Shown here piece by piece: positions 10,514 through 18,792 of a stretch of DNA of 64,000 nt. The notes under the pieces were generated by a model. That model searched no databases. It was not told the DNA's origin and saw nothing but the letters and a program-made list of their open reading frames with translations. The stretch is from Pseudomonadota bacterium (GTDB lineage: Bacteria > Pseudomonadota > Gammaproteobacteria > Burkholderiales > Burkholderiaceae_C), in contig JAJZWA010000003.1 of assembly GCA_021846965.1 (NCBI GenBank), forward strand, positions 62,001-126,000. Direction: 5' to 3'. Position 1 is the stretch's first letter. Every line of letters begins with the position of its first letter. The position numbers and the translations under genes were made by a program.

Positions 10514-11079
10514 TTCGGGCGCGCGCCCCCCGGGGAGGCCGCCGGGCGCGTGCTGCGCGGCTTGATGCTCACCGGCACGCTGGCCGCCTTGGGAGCCTCG
10601 GCCGGCGCCTGCTCGCGCGGGGCGGCGGCACGCAGCGGACGCTGGGCCGCCTCGGCGGGACGCAAGTCGAGCGCCAGGCGGTCGAGCACGCCATTGACGT
10701 ACTTGAACCCGTCGGTTCCCCCGTACTGCTTGGCCAGGTCCACCGCCTCGTTGATGATCACCTTGTAGGGCACCTCGGGCAGGAAGCGCATTTCATAGGC
10801 GCCCAGCAGCAGCAAGGCGTGCTCCACCGGCGACAGCTCGCGGCTGGGGCGGTCGAGCAGGGGCTGCAGCAGCTCGTCGAGCCCGGCGGCTTCGCGGATG
10901 CAGCCGTGCAGCAGGGAATCCAGCAATTCCCGATCGAGCTTGATGGTCGGGAACCGCTCGTGCAGGAAGGCCTCGATGGCCCCGGAGTCGCTGCCGGAGA
11001 TCAGCCATTCGAACAGGCCTTGCAGGGCCAGCTCGCGCGCCTTGCGACGTGCGCTTTTCGCGGGCGTGGATGGGGTCAT
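10483..11079 (-). CDS. nusB: Transcription antitermination factor NusB
   Basis: 198 aa. NusB with S10 binds boxA RNA in rRNA antitermination. The all-helical domain occupies residues 1-145 (KARELALQGLFEW; SPVEHALLLLGAYE; PYKVIINEAVDLAKQYG; KYVNGVLDRLA). The last 50 residues are a Pro/Arg/Ala-rich tail not normally found in NusB; its final codons lie antisense to ribD. Last of ribB(X)-ribH-nusB, overlapping ribH by 4 bp. Confidence 0.95.
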   Translation of the reverse strand: MTPSTPAKSARRKARELALQGLFEWLISGSDSGAIEAFLHERFPTIKLDRELLDSLLHGCIREAAGLDELLQPLLDRPSRELSPVEHALLLLGAYEMRFLPEVPYKVIINEAVDLAKQYGGTDGFKYVNGVLDRLALDLRPAEAAQRPLRAAAPREQAPAEAPKAASVPVSIKPRSTRPAASPGGARPNQPPRRPRQR

Positions 11080-11549
11080 GATGCCTGCTCCGCGCGCAGT
11101 CCCAGCGCCAGGCGGGCCATTTCCACGGCCACGCGCGCGCATTCGGCGCCCTTGTCGATGCGCTCCAGCGCCTGCTCCTCGTCCTCCACCGTGAGGATGC
11201 CGTTGGCCACCGCGATGCCGTGGCGCAGGGCCACCTGCTGCACCCCCGCGGCCGAGGTATCGCAGACCAGCTCGAAATGGTAGGTCGCGCCGCGGATCAC
11301 GCAGCCCAGCGCCACCAGCGCGTCCACCTCGCCGCGCCGCGCCAGCAGCTCCAGCGCCTGCGGCACTTCCAGCGCGCCGGGAACGCTCAGCACCTGCACG
11401 GGCTCGGCGCCGAGCTCGCGCAACTGGCGCGTGCACGACTCCAGCAGGCGGTCGGTGATGTGCACGTTGAAACGGGCCTGCACCAGCGCGATGCGCAGGC
11501 CACGGGCGTCGAGCATCGCGGGGTCGTCCCGCAGTCGGGCGTTTTGCAT
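11076..11549 (-). CDS. ribH: 6,7-dimethyl-8-ribityllumazine synthase
   Basis: 157 aa. Makes the lumazine precursor of riboflavin from ribitylaminouracil and dihydroxybutanone phosphate. Recognisable parts are IALVQARFNVHITDRL, VPGALEVPQALELL and GCVIRGATYHFELV with the catalytic His, then VANGILTVEDEEQALER. Seven bases separate it from ribB(X) upstream, and its stop overlaps the nusB start (ATGA). Confidence 0.97.
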   Translation of the reverse strand: MQNARLRDDPAMLDARGLRIALVQARFNVHITDRLLESCTRQLRELGAEPVQVLSVPGALEVPQALELLARRGEVDALVALGCVIRGATYHFELVCDTSAAGVQQVALRHGIAVANGILTVEDEEQALERIDKGAECARVAVEMARLALGLRAEQAS

Positions 11550-11556
11550 GGAAGTC

Positions 11557-12690
11557 TCAATGGGAAGGCGCGGCCATGTCGGCGTCTGCCTGGGGTGGCG
11601 GCTCGAAGCCTTCGATCTCGAGCCCGAAGCCGGTCATGCTGGGCATCTTGCGAGGCGCGGCCAGAAGGCGCATGCGGCGCACGCCGAGATCGCGCAGGAT
11701 CTGCGCCCCGATGCCGTAGTTGCGCAGTGCCGCCGCCGCGCCGCGGCTGCGGGGCCGGCCGGCCGGCGCGGTGAAGCGCTGCGCCACCTCGTCGGCGCTC
11801 TCGCCGGCGTTGAGCAGCACCAGCACGCCGCAACCGGCCTCGCCGATGCGCTCCAGCGCCTGCGCCACGCTCCAGCTGTGACCGCTGGACTGGCTGTCCA
11901 GCACGTCCATCAGCGAGATCGGCTCGTGCACCCGCACCAGCACCGCCGAGCCGGCGGCCCGGGGATCGCCCTTGACCAGCGCCAGGTGCACGCCGCCGCC
12001 CGCGCGGTCGCGGTACAGCATGGCCTCGACCTCGCCGGCGGCGCTGCGCATCCTGCGTTGCTGCACGCGCTCGATCAGGCTCTCGGTGCGGCTGCGGTAT
12101 TCGATCAGGTCGGCGATGGTGCCGATCTTCAGCCCGTGGCGCTGGGCGAAGCCTTCCAGGTCCGGCAGGCGCGCCATGGTGCCGTCGTCATTCATGATTT
12201 CGCAGATCACGGCAGCGGGCTCGAAACCCGCCAGGCGCGCCAGATCGCAGCCGGCCTCGGTGTGGCCGGCCCGCATGAGCACGCCGCCGTCCTGCGCGGT
12301 CAGCGGGAACACATGGCCGGGCTGCACGATGTCCTCCGGACGCGCGTCGCGCGCCACCGCCACGCGCGTGGTGTGCGCGCGGTCGGCGGCGGAGATGCCG
12401 GTGCTCACGCCTTCGGCCGCCTCGATGGACACGGTGAAGGCCGTGCCGTGCACCGAGCCGTTGTGCGGGACCATGGGTCGCAGGCCGATCTGCTCGCAGC
12501 GCTGGCGCGTGAGGGTCAGGCACACCAGGCCCCGACCATGCGTGGCCATGAAATTGATCGCCTCGGCACTGACCCTGTCGGCGGCCAGCACCAGATCGCC
12601 CTCGTTCTCGCGATCCTCCTCGTCCACCAGGATGACCATGCGCCCTGCGCGGATCTCGTCGACGATTTCGGAAACGGGGCTGATGGGCAT
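11557..12690 (-). CDS. ribB: 3,4-dihydroxy-2-butanone-4-phosphate synthase with degenerate GTP cyclohydrolase II domain (RibBX type)
   Basis: 377 aa. The RibB half (1-200) is intact: VDEEDRENEGDL metal/substrate loop and HTEAGCDLARLAGF. The second half resembles RibA in outline, but where true GTP cyclohydrolase II has the zinc Cys ligands after RVH-[ST]-E, this protein has VRVHEPISLMDVLD followed by a Ser-rich stretch without Cys. That matches the RibBX variant described in Proteobacteria, in which the RibA-like half is not a cyclohydrolase. I infer that GTP cyclohydrolase II is encoded elsewhere. First gene of the ribB-ribH-nusB operon. I looked for an FMN riboswitch in the 236 bp upstream and found none. 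Confidence 0.93.
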   Translation of the reverse strand: MPISPVSEIVDEIRAGRMVILVDEEDRENEGDLVLAADRVSAEAINFMATHGRGLVCLTLTRQRCEQIGLRPMVPHNGSVHGTAFTVSIEAAEGVSTGISAADRAHTTRVAVARDARPEDIVQPGHVFPLTAQDGGVLMRAGHTEAGCDLARLAGFEPAAVICEIMNDDGTMARLPDLEGFAQRHGLKIGTIADLIEYRSRTESLIERVQQRRMRSAAGEVEAMLYRDRAGGGVHLALVKGDPRAAGSAVLVRVHEPISLMDVLDSQSSGHSWSVAQALERIGEAGCGVLVLLNAGESADEVAQRFTAPAGRPRSRGAAAALRNYGIGAQILRDLGVRRMRLLAAPRKMPSMTGFGLEIEGFEPPPQADADMAAPSH

Positions 12691-12926
12691 GGTGGAGTCG
12701 CGGCGCACGCGGCGCGGCTTGGAACGGGAAGACGCAGGAAGCCCGCTCGAGCGGCCTGCGGGCCAGGGCGGCATTGTAGGAGCCCGCGGGCCGCCGGCGC
12801 ACGCGGGAGCCCGCGCTGCAGCTTCGCGTGCGCTGACCGACAATTCCCGCAAGCGGGACGAAGCCCCTCGCGCGCACCCGGCGCCAGGGCCCCGCCCCGA
12901 AGTCTCGATACCCCAGAACCGCAACC

Positions 12927-13232
12927 ATGATCCTCGAACTCGCCGACATCCAGATCCAACCCGGCCGCGAAGCCGAATTCGATGCCGCCATCCAGCGCGG
13001 AGTCACCCAGATCATCGCCCAGGCCCGGGGTTTCCTGGGTTGGCAGGTGCACAAGGGCGTGGAAAATCCCCAGCGCTATGTGCTGCAAATCCGTTGGGAA
13101 AGCCTGGAGGACCACATGCAGGGCTTTCGCCAGTCGCCCGATTTCGCCCGCTGGCGCGAGGTGGTGGGGCCCTTTTTCGCCAAGCCGCCGCAGGTCGAGC
13201 ATTTCGAGCTGCTGGGCGCATCCGGACACTGA
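12927..13232 (+). CDS. ABM-domain (antibiotic biosynthesis monooxygenase-like) small protein
   Basis: 101 aa, a single ferredoxin-like alpha/beta domain of the ABM family: IQIQPGREAEFDAAI at the start, RGFLGWQVHKGVENP in the middle, and YVLQIRWESLEDHMQGFRQS with the usual W-x-S/D-hxxH helix. Members are dimeric cofactorless oxygenases, haem-degrading enzymes or simple ligand binders, so the reaction cannot be named. It stands alone between the ribB operon (opposite strand) and the sigma factor gene. Confidence 0.8.
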   Translation: MILELADIQIQPGREAEFDAAIQRGVTQIIAQARGFLGWQVHKGVENPQRYVLQIRWESLEDHMQGFRQSPDFARWREVVGPFFAKPPQVEHFELLGASGH

Positions 13233-13375
13233 TCCGCCCCGGGCTGGGCGCGGCCCGGCCCATGGCGCGCCGCGCCCAGCCGGCGCCGCGCGCGCGTCGA
13301 GCGCCGGCAGGCGGCGCCATGCGGGCATAATTGCCGGCTGGCTCGCTCTTGCCCGCGTCTCGGTGCCCACAGCTT

Positions 13376-13957
13376 GTGGCTTCAGAACAGGAACTTTCGC
13401 TCTTCTTGCGCAGCGTGGAGAAACGGGCGTTCAAGCGCGCCCATTTCGCCACCCAGAATGCCGACTCGGCGCTGGACATCGTGCAGGATTCGATGATCCG
13501 CCTGGCCGAGAGCTACGGATCGCGCGATTCCGCGCAATGGCCGATGCTGTTCCAGCGCATCCTGACCAACGCGATCCTGGACTGGCACCGGCGCCAGAAG
13601 GTGCGCGCCGGCTGGATGAGCAATATGTCGGATTTCCGTGGATCCGACGAAGATTCGGAAGTGGACTTCGACTTGCTGGAGTCCCTGGAGGTCGACGATA
13701 CCTCCGGCCAGAACGAAGCCGCGGATCGCCGGCTGGAACGCATGCAGACCCTGGAAGTGCTGGAGGAGGAGATCTCCCGCCTGCCCGAGCGTCAACGCGA
13801 GGCCTTCCTGCTGCGTTACTGGGAGGGGCTGGATGTGGCCGAAACCGCGCAAGCCATGGGATGTTCCGAGGGAAGCGTGAAAACGCATTGTTCCCGCGCG
13901 ACGCAGACTCTGGCCAAGGCGCTGCGGGCACGAGGTTTGGATCATGAAAACAGATAA
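13376..13957 (+). CDS. RNA polymerase sigma factor, sigma-70 family (ECF-like)
   Basis: 193 aa from a GTG start at 13376, giving VASEQELSLFLRSVEKRAFKRA, which matches the conserved betaproteobacterial factor of this kind. Region 2 is at about 20-75 (ALDIVQDSMIRLAE; LFQRILTNAILDWHRRQK). An acidic linker follows (about 90-120). Region 4 is at 130-185 (LPERQREAFLLRYWEGLDVAETA, then helix-turn-helix GCSEGSVKTHCSRA). The stop overlaps the DUF3619 gene by 14 bp, and DUF3106 follows; this trio is conserved in Burkholderiales. The DUF3619 product has the layout of an anti-sigma factor (inference). Confidence 0.92.
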   Translation: MASEQELSLFLRSVEKRAFKRAHFATQNADSALDIVQDSMIRLAESYGSRDSAQWPMLFQRILTNAILDWHRRQKVRAGWMSNMSDFRGSDEDSEVDFDLLESLEVDDTSGQNEAADRRLERMQTLEVLEEEISRLPERQREAFLLRYWEGLDVAETAQAMGCSEGSVKTHCSRATQTLAKALRARGLDHENR

Positions 13958-14381
13958 CGACCATGCGGCGCGGCAAGAGGCCGTGCAAGCGCGCTTCGGC
14001 TACGCCGTCGCCGCGCGGCTGAGCGAAGCCGAGGATCGGCTGTCGCCCGAACTCGAACGTCGTCTGGCGCAGGCGCGCGGGGCGGCCTTGTCGCGCCACC
14101 GCGAGACCCGCCAGCGCCACGCGGCGACCTGGCTGAGCCGCGGGGGTGCGGCCGTGCTGGGGTCCGGCTCCGGCGACCGTTCCGCATGGCGGGCCCGCCT
14201 GGGGCTGGCCCTGGCGCTTCCCACCCTGCTGTTCGGCCTGTACATGCTGCAGCACTTCCAGCAGGAGCGCTTCGTGCATCGGATCGCGGACATCGACACC
14301 GCACTGCTGCTCGACGACCTGCCCCCGCAGGCCTATACCGACCCCGGATTCCGCAACTACCTGCGGGAAGGTTCCGCGTGA
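13944..14381 (+). CDS. DUF3619 membrane protein, possible anti-sigma partner
   Basis: 145 aa. The N-terminal 85 residues are charged and probably cytoplasmic (FGYAVAARLSEAEDRLSPELERRLAQAR). One hydrophobic segment follows (about 88-106, LGLALALPTLLFGLYML), then a 40-residue C-terminal part that would be periplasmic. This single-pass layout, next to and overlapping a sigma factor gene, is what an anti-sigma factor would look like, but DUF3619 has no established function that I know of. Its stop overlaps the next start by 1 bp. Confidence 0.82.
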   Translation: MKTDNDHAARQEAVQARFGYAVAARLSEAEDRLSPELERRLAQARGAALSRHRETRQRHAATWLSRGGAAVLGSGSGDRSAWRARLGLALALPTLLFGLYMLQHFQQERFVHRIADIDTALLLDDLPPQAYTDPGFRNYLREGSA

Positions 14382-15253
14382 TGGCGGCGGCCCGCGCGCG
14401 CGTGCCGCGCGGCCTGCGCGATCTGGCCCGGCTGTGCGTGGGCGCCTTGCTGCTGGCCCTGGCGGGCTGGGCCTGGGCAGGCTCGGCGCCCGCCCAGGCG
14501 ACGGATTGGCAGCACCTGAGCGCAATGCAGCGCCAGGCGCTGGCCCCGCTGCAGGGCGAATGGGCGGGTTTTTCGGCCGATCGACGCCGAAAATGGCTGA
14601 ATATCGCCGCGCGTTACTCGGCGATGAGCCAGGAACAGCGCGAAATCCTGCAAAAGCGCATGGTGGAATGGGTGCATATGAGCCCCAGCCAGCGGCGCCT
14701 GGCCCGCGAGAACTACCTGGCCACCGGGCGCGCTCCGGTGCAAAGCCGGCGCAAGGCCTGGGAACGCTACCAGCAACTCAGCCCGCAGCAGCGCAAGGCG
14801 CTGGCCCATGAGGGGCGCAAGGCGCTGTCGCCCCCCCATGTGGAGCAGTACGTGAGCCATGCGCCGCGGCACCCCATCAAGCCGGTGACGCCCGCCCTGC
14901 ACCTGCACCTTCGCAGCGCCCCGTCCCCGCATCCGCTGCCCGCGGCCTCGGGCACCACGGCGAAACCGCCCGGAGTCGGCGCACCCGGCGCGGCGCCGCC
15001 GAAAGCCGCCACGCCCGCGCCCGCGCCCGCCTCGGCCGCGGCGGGAGCCGCCGGCCCGGCGGCGCGCGCGTCGGCAGCCAGGCTGCCCGCGGCCACGGCC
15101 CCCGCGAGGGCGACATCCGCCGCGACCGGTGCCAGTTCGGCGCCCCGCACCCCGGCAGCCCCCCGGGTGGGCGCTTCCCCGCCTTCCCCGCCCCCCTCGA
15201 CCCCCTCGAACTCCTCGCCGGCACCCGCCGCGGCTTCCGCTCCAGCCCCTTGA
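14381..15253 (+). CDS. DUF3106 exported protein with LSxxQR repeats and a Pro/Ala-rich tail
   Basis: 290 aa. It has an N-terminal signal or anchor (LARLCVGALLLALAGWAWA). Residues about 42-145 contain recurring helical units WQHLSAMQRQAL, YSAMSQEQREIL, HMSPSQRRLARE and YQQLSPQQRKAL, which recall LTxxQ repeats of CpxP/Spy-type periplasmic proteins. The last 130 residues are almost only Ala/Pro/Ser/Thr and probably disordered. Overlaps DUF3619 by one base (TGATG). It could be a periplasmic sensor or chaperone for the upstream sigma factor (inference). Confidence 0.82.
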   Translation: MAAARARVPRGLRDLARLCVGALLLALAGWAWAGSAPAQATDWQHLSAMQRQALAPLQGEWAGFSADRRRKWLNIAARYSAMSQEQREILQKRMVEWVHMSPSQRRLARENYLATGRAPVQSRRKAWERYQQLSPQQRKALAHEGRKALSPPHVEQYVSHAPRHPIKPVTPALHLHLRSAPSPHPLPAASGTTAKPPGVGAPGAAPPKAATPAPAPASAAAGAAGPAARASAARLPAATAPARATSAATGASSAPRTPAAPRVGASPPSPPPSTPSNSSPAPAAASAPAP

Positions 15254-15270
15254 GTCGCGCCGCGCCGGCG

Positions 15271-15298
15271 CGGTCATATGCTGTCACGCGCCCGTCAT
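15271..15298 (+). promoter_or_regulatory. Candidate Pho box (three PhoB half-sites) before the phosphatase gene
   Basis: CTGTCAC (15281-15287), 4 bp, CCGTCAT (15292-15298): two direct repeats each 6/7 to CTGTCAT with the canonical 11-bp period. A third repeat, CGGTCAT (15271-15277), lies 10 bp upstream. It is 24 bp before the chosen start at 15323. The match is direct; PhoB control is inferred. Confidence 0.55.
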
Positions 15299-15322
15299 GC
15301 GGGCGCGCTGCAATGGGGGTCC

Positions 15323-16228
15323 ATGTGGCCCTCCCTTGCCTCCAAAGCCCTGCGCGGCCTGCCGGATCCGGCCGCCGCCCTGGCGGGCTCCGCCAGGATC
15401 GCGGGGCAAGCCCCGGCCTCCGACTCCCTCGCCGACGACCCCGAGTCGCACCGCTACCGCACCCTGTGGCTGTCCGATGTGCACCTGGGCACGCGGGATT
15501 GCAAGGCCGCCGCACTGCTGGAACTGCTGCGCCATTGCCACGCCTCGACCATCTACCTGGTCGGGGACATCATCGACGGCTGGCAATTGCGCAAGGGCTG
15601 GTACTGGCCGCAGGCCCACAACGACGTGGTGCAGAAACTCCTGCGCAAGGCCCGCAAGGGCTCTCGCGTGGTGTTCGTGCCCGGAAATCACGATGAATTC
15701 GCCCGGCATTACGCCGGGCTTCACTTCGGCGGCATCGAGGTGCTGAGCGACGCCGTGCACATGACCGCCTCCGGCGCGCGACTGTGGGTGGTGCACGGCG
15801 ACTGGTTCGACGGCGTGGTCATGCACGCGAAATGGCTGGCCCACCTGGGCGATGCGCTGTACGTGTTCAGCCTCAAGCTCAATCGCTGGCTCAACCAGGC
15901 GCGGCACCGCATGGGCTTTTCCTATTGGTCGCTGTCGCAATACCTGAAGGGCAAGGTCAAGAACGCCGTCAGCTACATCTCCAATTTCGAGCAACTGCTG
16001 GCCGAGGAGGCCGCGCGCCGGGGCTGCGAAGGGGTGGTCTGCGGGCATATCCACCGCGCCGAGTTGCGCCACATCGAATCCATCATCTACGCCAATTGCG
16101 GTGACTGGGTGGAGAGCCTGACCGCCGTGGCCGAACTCGACGACGGATCGCTGCAATTGCTGATGTGGAAACCCTCGTCGGCCGCCCCCCAGGTGCTGGC
16201 CGAATTGCGCCCCCAGGCACGCGCCTGA
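15323..16228 (+). CDS. Metallophosphoesterase, PlcP/LpxH-like (COG2908); probable phospholipase C of membrane remodelling
   Basis: 301 aa. Binuclear metal site: LSDVHLG, LVGDIIDGW, VPGNHDE, HGDWFD and GHIHRAE. The C-terminal NCGDWVESLTA and the YLKGKVKNAVSYISNFE segment are typical of the PlcP-like branch rather than of true LpxH. In Sinorhizobium, PlcP degrades phospholipids to diacylglycerol under phosphate limitation. The following glycosyltransferase and dgkA also act on diacylglycerol, and a Pho-box-like element precedes the gene. The start at 15323 follows GGGGGT; the upstream ATG at 15278 would put the Pho box inside the gene. LpxH (UDP-diacylglucosamine hydrolase) is the main alternative. 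Confidence 0.85.
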   Translation: MWPSLASKALRGLPDPAAALAGSARIAGQAPASDSLADDPESHRYRTLWLSDVHLGTRDCKAAALLELLRHCHASTIYLVGDIIDGWQLRKGWYWPQAHNDVVQKLLRKARKGSRVVFVPGNHDEFARHYAGLHFGGIEVLSDAVHMTASGARLWVVHGDWFDGVVMHAKWLAHLGDALYVFSLKLNRWLNQARHRMGFSYWSLSQYLKGKVKNAVSYISNFEQLLAEEAARRGCEGVVCGHIHRAELRHIESIIYANCGDWVESLTAVAELDDGSLQLLMWKPSSAAPQVLAELRPQARA

Positions 16229-16258
16229 GCCCCCATCCCCACCACGGCGAGTCCTGCC

Positions 16259-17311
16259 ATGCGAATCCTGATCGTGACCGACGCCTGGAGCCCCCAGGTC
16301 AACGGTGTGGTGCGAACGCTGAAGACCACCATCGAGTACCTGCGCCAGCGCGGCGAGGAGGTGGAGGTGATCGAGCCCGGGAGCTTTCGCACCCTGCCCT
16401 GCCCGACCTACCCCGAGATCCGGCTCAGCTGGCGCCCCTACCGCTCGGTGCTGGCCGGCATCCGCCGCTTCGACCCGGACGTGGTGCACGTGGCCACCGA
16501 GGGCCCGCTGGGCATCGCGGCGCGGCGCGCGGCACTGCGCATGGGCATCCCCCTGACCAGCGCCTACCACACCCGCTTCCCCGAGTACGTCAAGGCGCGC
16601 TTCGGGATTCCCCTGGCCTGGACCTATGCCTACATGCGCTGGTTCCACGGCGCGGCCCGGGTCACGCTGGTTCCCACGCGGGTGGTACGGGAAGATCTGA
16701 CCCAGCACGGGCTTCGCAACCTGGCGATCTGGTCGCGTGGCGTGGACACCTCCATCTTCCACCCGCGCCCGGGCCAGCGCCTGGCGGGCAAACCCCCGGT
16801 GTTCCTGTACGTCGGCCGCGTGGCCGTGGAGAAGAACGTCGACGCCTTCCTGCGCCTGGATCTGCCCGGCACCAAGTGGGTGGTGGGCGAAGGCCCGGAA
16901 CTCGAACGCATCCGGCGCGACTATCCGCAGGTCAGTTTCCTGGGTGTGCTCAGCCAGGATCGACTGGCCGAGGTCTACTCGGGTGCCGATGTGTTCGTGT
17001 TCCCCAGCCGCACCGACACCTTCGGGCTGGTGCTGGTGGAGGCGCTGGCCTGCGGCTGCCCGGTAGCGGCCTATCCGGTGACGGGCCCGCTGGACGTGAT
17101 CGGCGACTCCCCGGCCGGAGTGCTGGACGAGGACCTGCGCAGCGCCTGCCTGGAGGCCCTGCGCATTCCCCGGCACAATGCCGTGGCGCACGCTCGCCAG
17201 TTCACCTGGGAGCGGGCCACCGAACAGTTCCTGCACCACCTGCGCCAGGCCGCCGACCCCGAAAGCTCCGAGGACGGCGCCGCCATGCGCCGCGAGACCC
17301 CCGCGCCTTGA
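16259..17311 (+). CDS. GT4-family glycosyltransferase, Agt/MgtA-like
   Basis: 350 aa, GT-B fold. N-terminal MRILIVTDAWSPQVNGVVRTL is the signature of the MgtA/Agt group. The C-terminal nucleotide-sugar site has FLYVGRVAVEKNVDAFL and the E-x7-E motif in PSRTDTFGLVLVEALACGCPV. Agrobacterium Agt, which makes glucosyl- and glucuronosyl-diacylglycerol, is encoded next to plcP, so I infer a diacylglycerol glycosyltransferase. It lies 30 bp after the phosphatase gene. Its TGA overlaps the TTG start of dgkA. Confidence 0.86.
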   Translation: MRILIVTDAWSPQVNGVVRTLKTTIEYLRQRGEEVEVIEPGSFRTLPCPTYPEIRLSWRPYRSVLAGIRRFDPDVVHVATEGPLGIAARRAALRMGIPLTSAYHTRFPEYVKARFGIPLAWTYAYMRWFHGAARVTLVPTRVVREDLTQHGLRNLAIWSRGVDTSIFHPRPGQRLAGKPPVFLYVGRVAVEKNVDAFLRLDLPGTKWVVGEGPELERIRRDYPQVSFLGVLSQDRLAEVYSGADVFVFPSRTDTFGLVLVEALACGCPVAAYPVTGPLDVIGDSPAGVLDEDLRSACLEALRIPRHNAVAHARQFTWERATEQFLHHLRQAADPESSEDGAAMRRETPAP

Positions 17312-17688
17312 ACCCGCCCTCCCCCTACAAGACCGCAGGCGCCACACGGGCCCTGGGGGCGCTGCGCAACTCGCTGCGCGGCCTGCGCGCCGCCTGGCGC
17401 ACCGAATCGGCCCTGCGCCAGGAGGGCCTGCTGGCCGCGCTGCTGCTGCCCCTGGGCCTGTGGCTGGGCCACGACGGCGTGGAACGCGCCCTGCTCGGAG
17501 GCTCGGTCCTGCTGGTTCCCATCGTCGAGTTGCTCAACACCTCGCTGGAATGCGCGGTGGATCGCATCTCCCTGGAGCGCAACGAGCTGAGTGGGCAGGC
17601 CAAGGACCTCGGCAGCGCCGCGGTGCTGCTAACCTTGCTGCTTTGCGCGCTGACCTGGCTGCTGGTGCTGCTGCCGCGATGGCTGTGA
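17308..17688 (+). CDS. dgkA: Diacylglycerol kinase, prokaryotic type
   Basis: 126 aa from a TTG start overlapping the previous stop (TTGA); E. coli DgkA has 122. It phosphorylates diacylglycerol to phosphatidic acid in the inner membrane. Family motifs are ALRNSLRGLRAAWRTESALRQE, ELLNTSLECAVDRISLE and ELSGQAKDLGSAAVLL, with three transmembrane helices. No ATG is available in frame, and the conserved region begins 15 codons after the TTG. In this cluster it would recycle diacylglycerol released by the upstream phosphatase. Confidence 0.93.
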   Translation: MNPPSPYKTAGATRALGALRNSLRGLRAAWRTESALRQEGLLAALLLPLGLWLGHDGVERALLGGSVLLVPIVELLNTSLECAVDRISLERNELSGQAKDLGSAAVLLTLLLCALTWLLVLLPRWL

Positions 17689-17745
17689 GCCCGGCGTGCC
17701 GTGGGCGGCGCGGCTTCCTGGCATGACCTGCCAGGCACGGAGACC

Positions 17746-18330
17746 ATGCATTCCCTTTGCGTCTACTGCGGTTCGCGCACCGGCGCGGATCCGGCCTATC
17801 TGCAGGCGGCCGTCGACCTGGGCCGTGCCATCGCCGCGCGCGGCCTGACCCTGGTCTACGGAGGGGGGAGCGTGGGCCTGATGAACGCGACGGCCGACGC
17901 CGCGCTGCAGGCCGGAGCCCGCGTGGTGGGCGTGACCACCGAGTTGCTGGTGCGCCGCGAAGTGGCCCACGAAGGCCTGAGCGAGCTTCACGTGGTGCAG
18001 ACCATGCACCAGCGCAAGAAGATGATGGCCGATTACGCCGACGCCTTCGTCGCACTGCCCGGCGGGATCGGCACGCTGGAGGAACTGTTCGAGATCTGGA
18101 CCTGGCGCCAGCTCGGCTACCACAACAAGCCGGTGGGCCTGCTCAACGTGCAGGGCTACTACGACGGACTGCTCGATTTCCTGGCCCAGAGCCACGAGCA
18201 GGGTTTCGTGTCGCCGCAGGTGCTGGGCCTGCTGGTGGTGGACTCCGAGCCCGAACGCCTGCTGCTGCGCCTGGGCGGCGCGCAGCCGGTGTCCGACGAC
18301 CCATGGTGGCACATGCGCGAAGCCGTGTGA
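17746..18330 (+). CDS. LOG-family nucleoside-5'-monophosphate phosphoribohydrolase (TIGR00730)
   Basis: 194 aa. Motifs GGGSVGLM and PGGIGTLEE define LOG/lysine-decarboxylase-like proteins, which release free bases from nucleotides such as cytokinin riboside monophosphate; most bacterial members are probably nucleotide salvage or house-cleaning enzymes. The start at 17746 has GGAG upstream and gives MHSLCVYCGS, the family N-terminus. It lies 57 bp after dgkA in the same direction and is convergent with glnB. No reason is evident for linking it to lipids. Confidence 0.9.
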   Translation: MHSLCVYCGSRTGADPAYLQAAVDLGRAIAARGLTLVYGGGSVGLMNATADAALQAGARVVGVTTELLVRREVAHEGLSELHVVQTMHQRKKMMADYADAFVALPGGIGTLEELFEIWTWRQLGYHNKPVGLLNVQGYYDGLLDFLAQSHEQGFVSPQVLGLLVVDSEPERLLLRLGGAQPVSDDPWWHMREAV

Positions 18331-18363
18331 GGGCCGCGCACGCTCACCCGGGGCTCCCGGCGC

Positions 18364-18792
<429 letters not shown>

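Noticed and set aside
12691-12926. FMN riboswitch before ribB
   Set aside because: The conserved RFN box sequences are not present.
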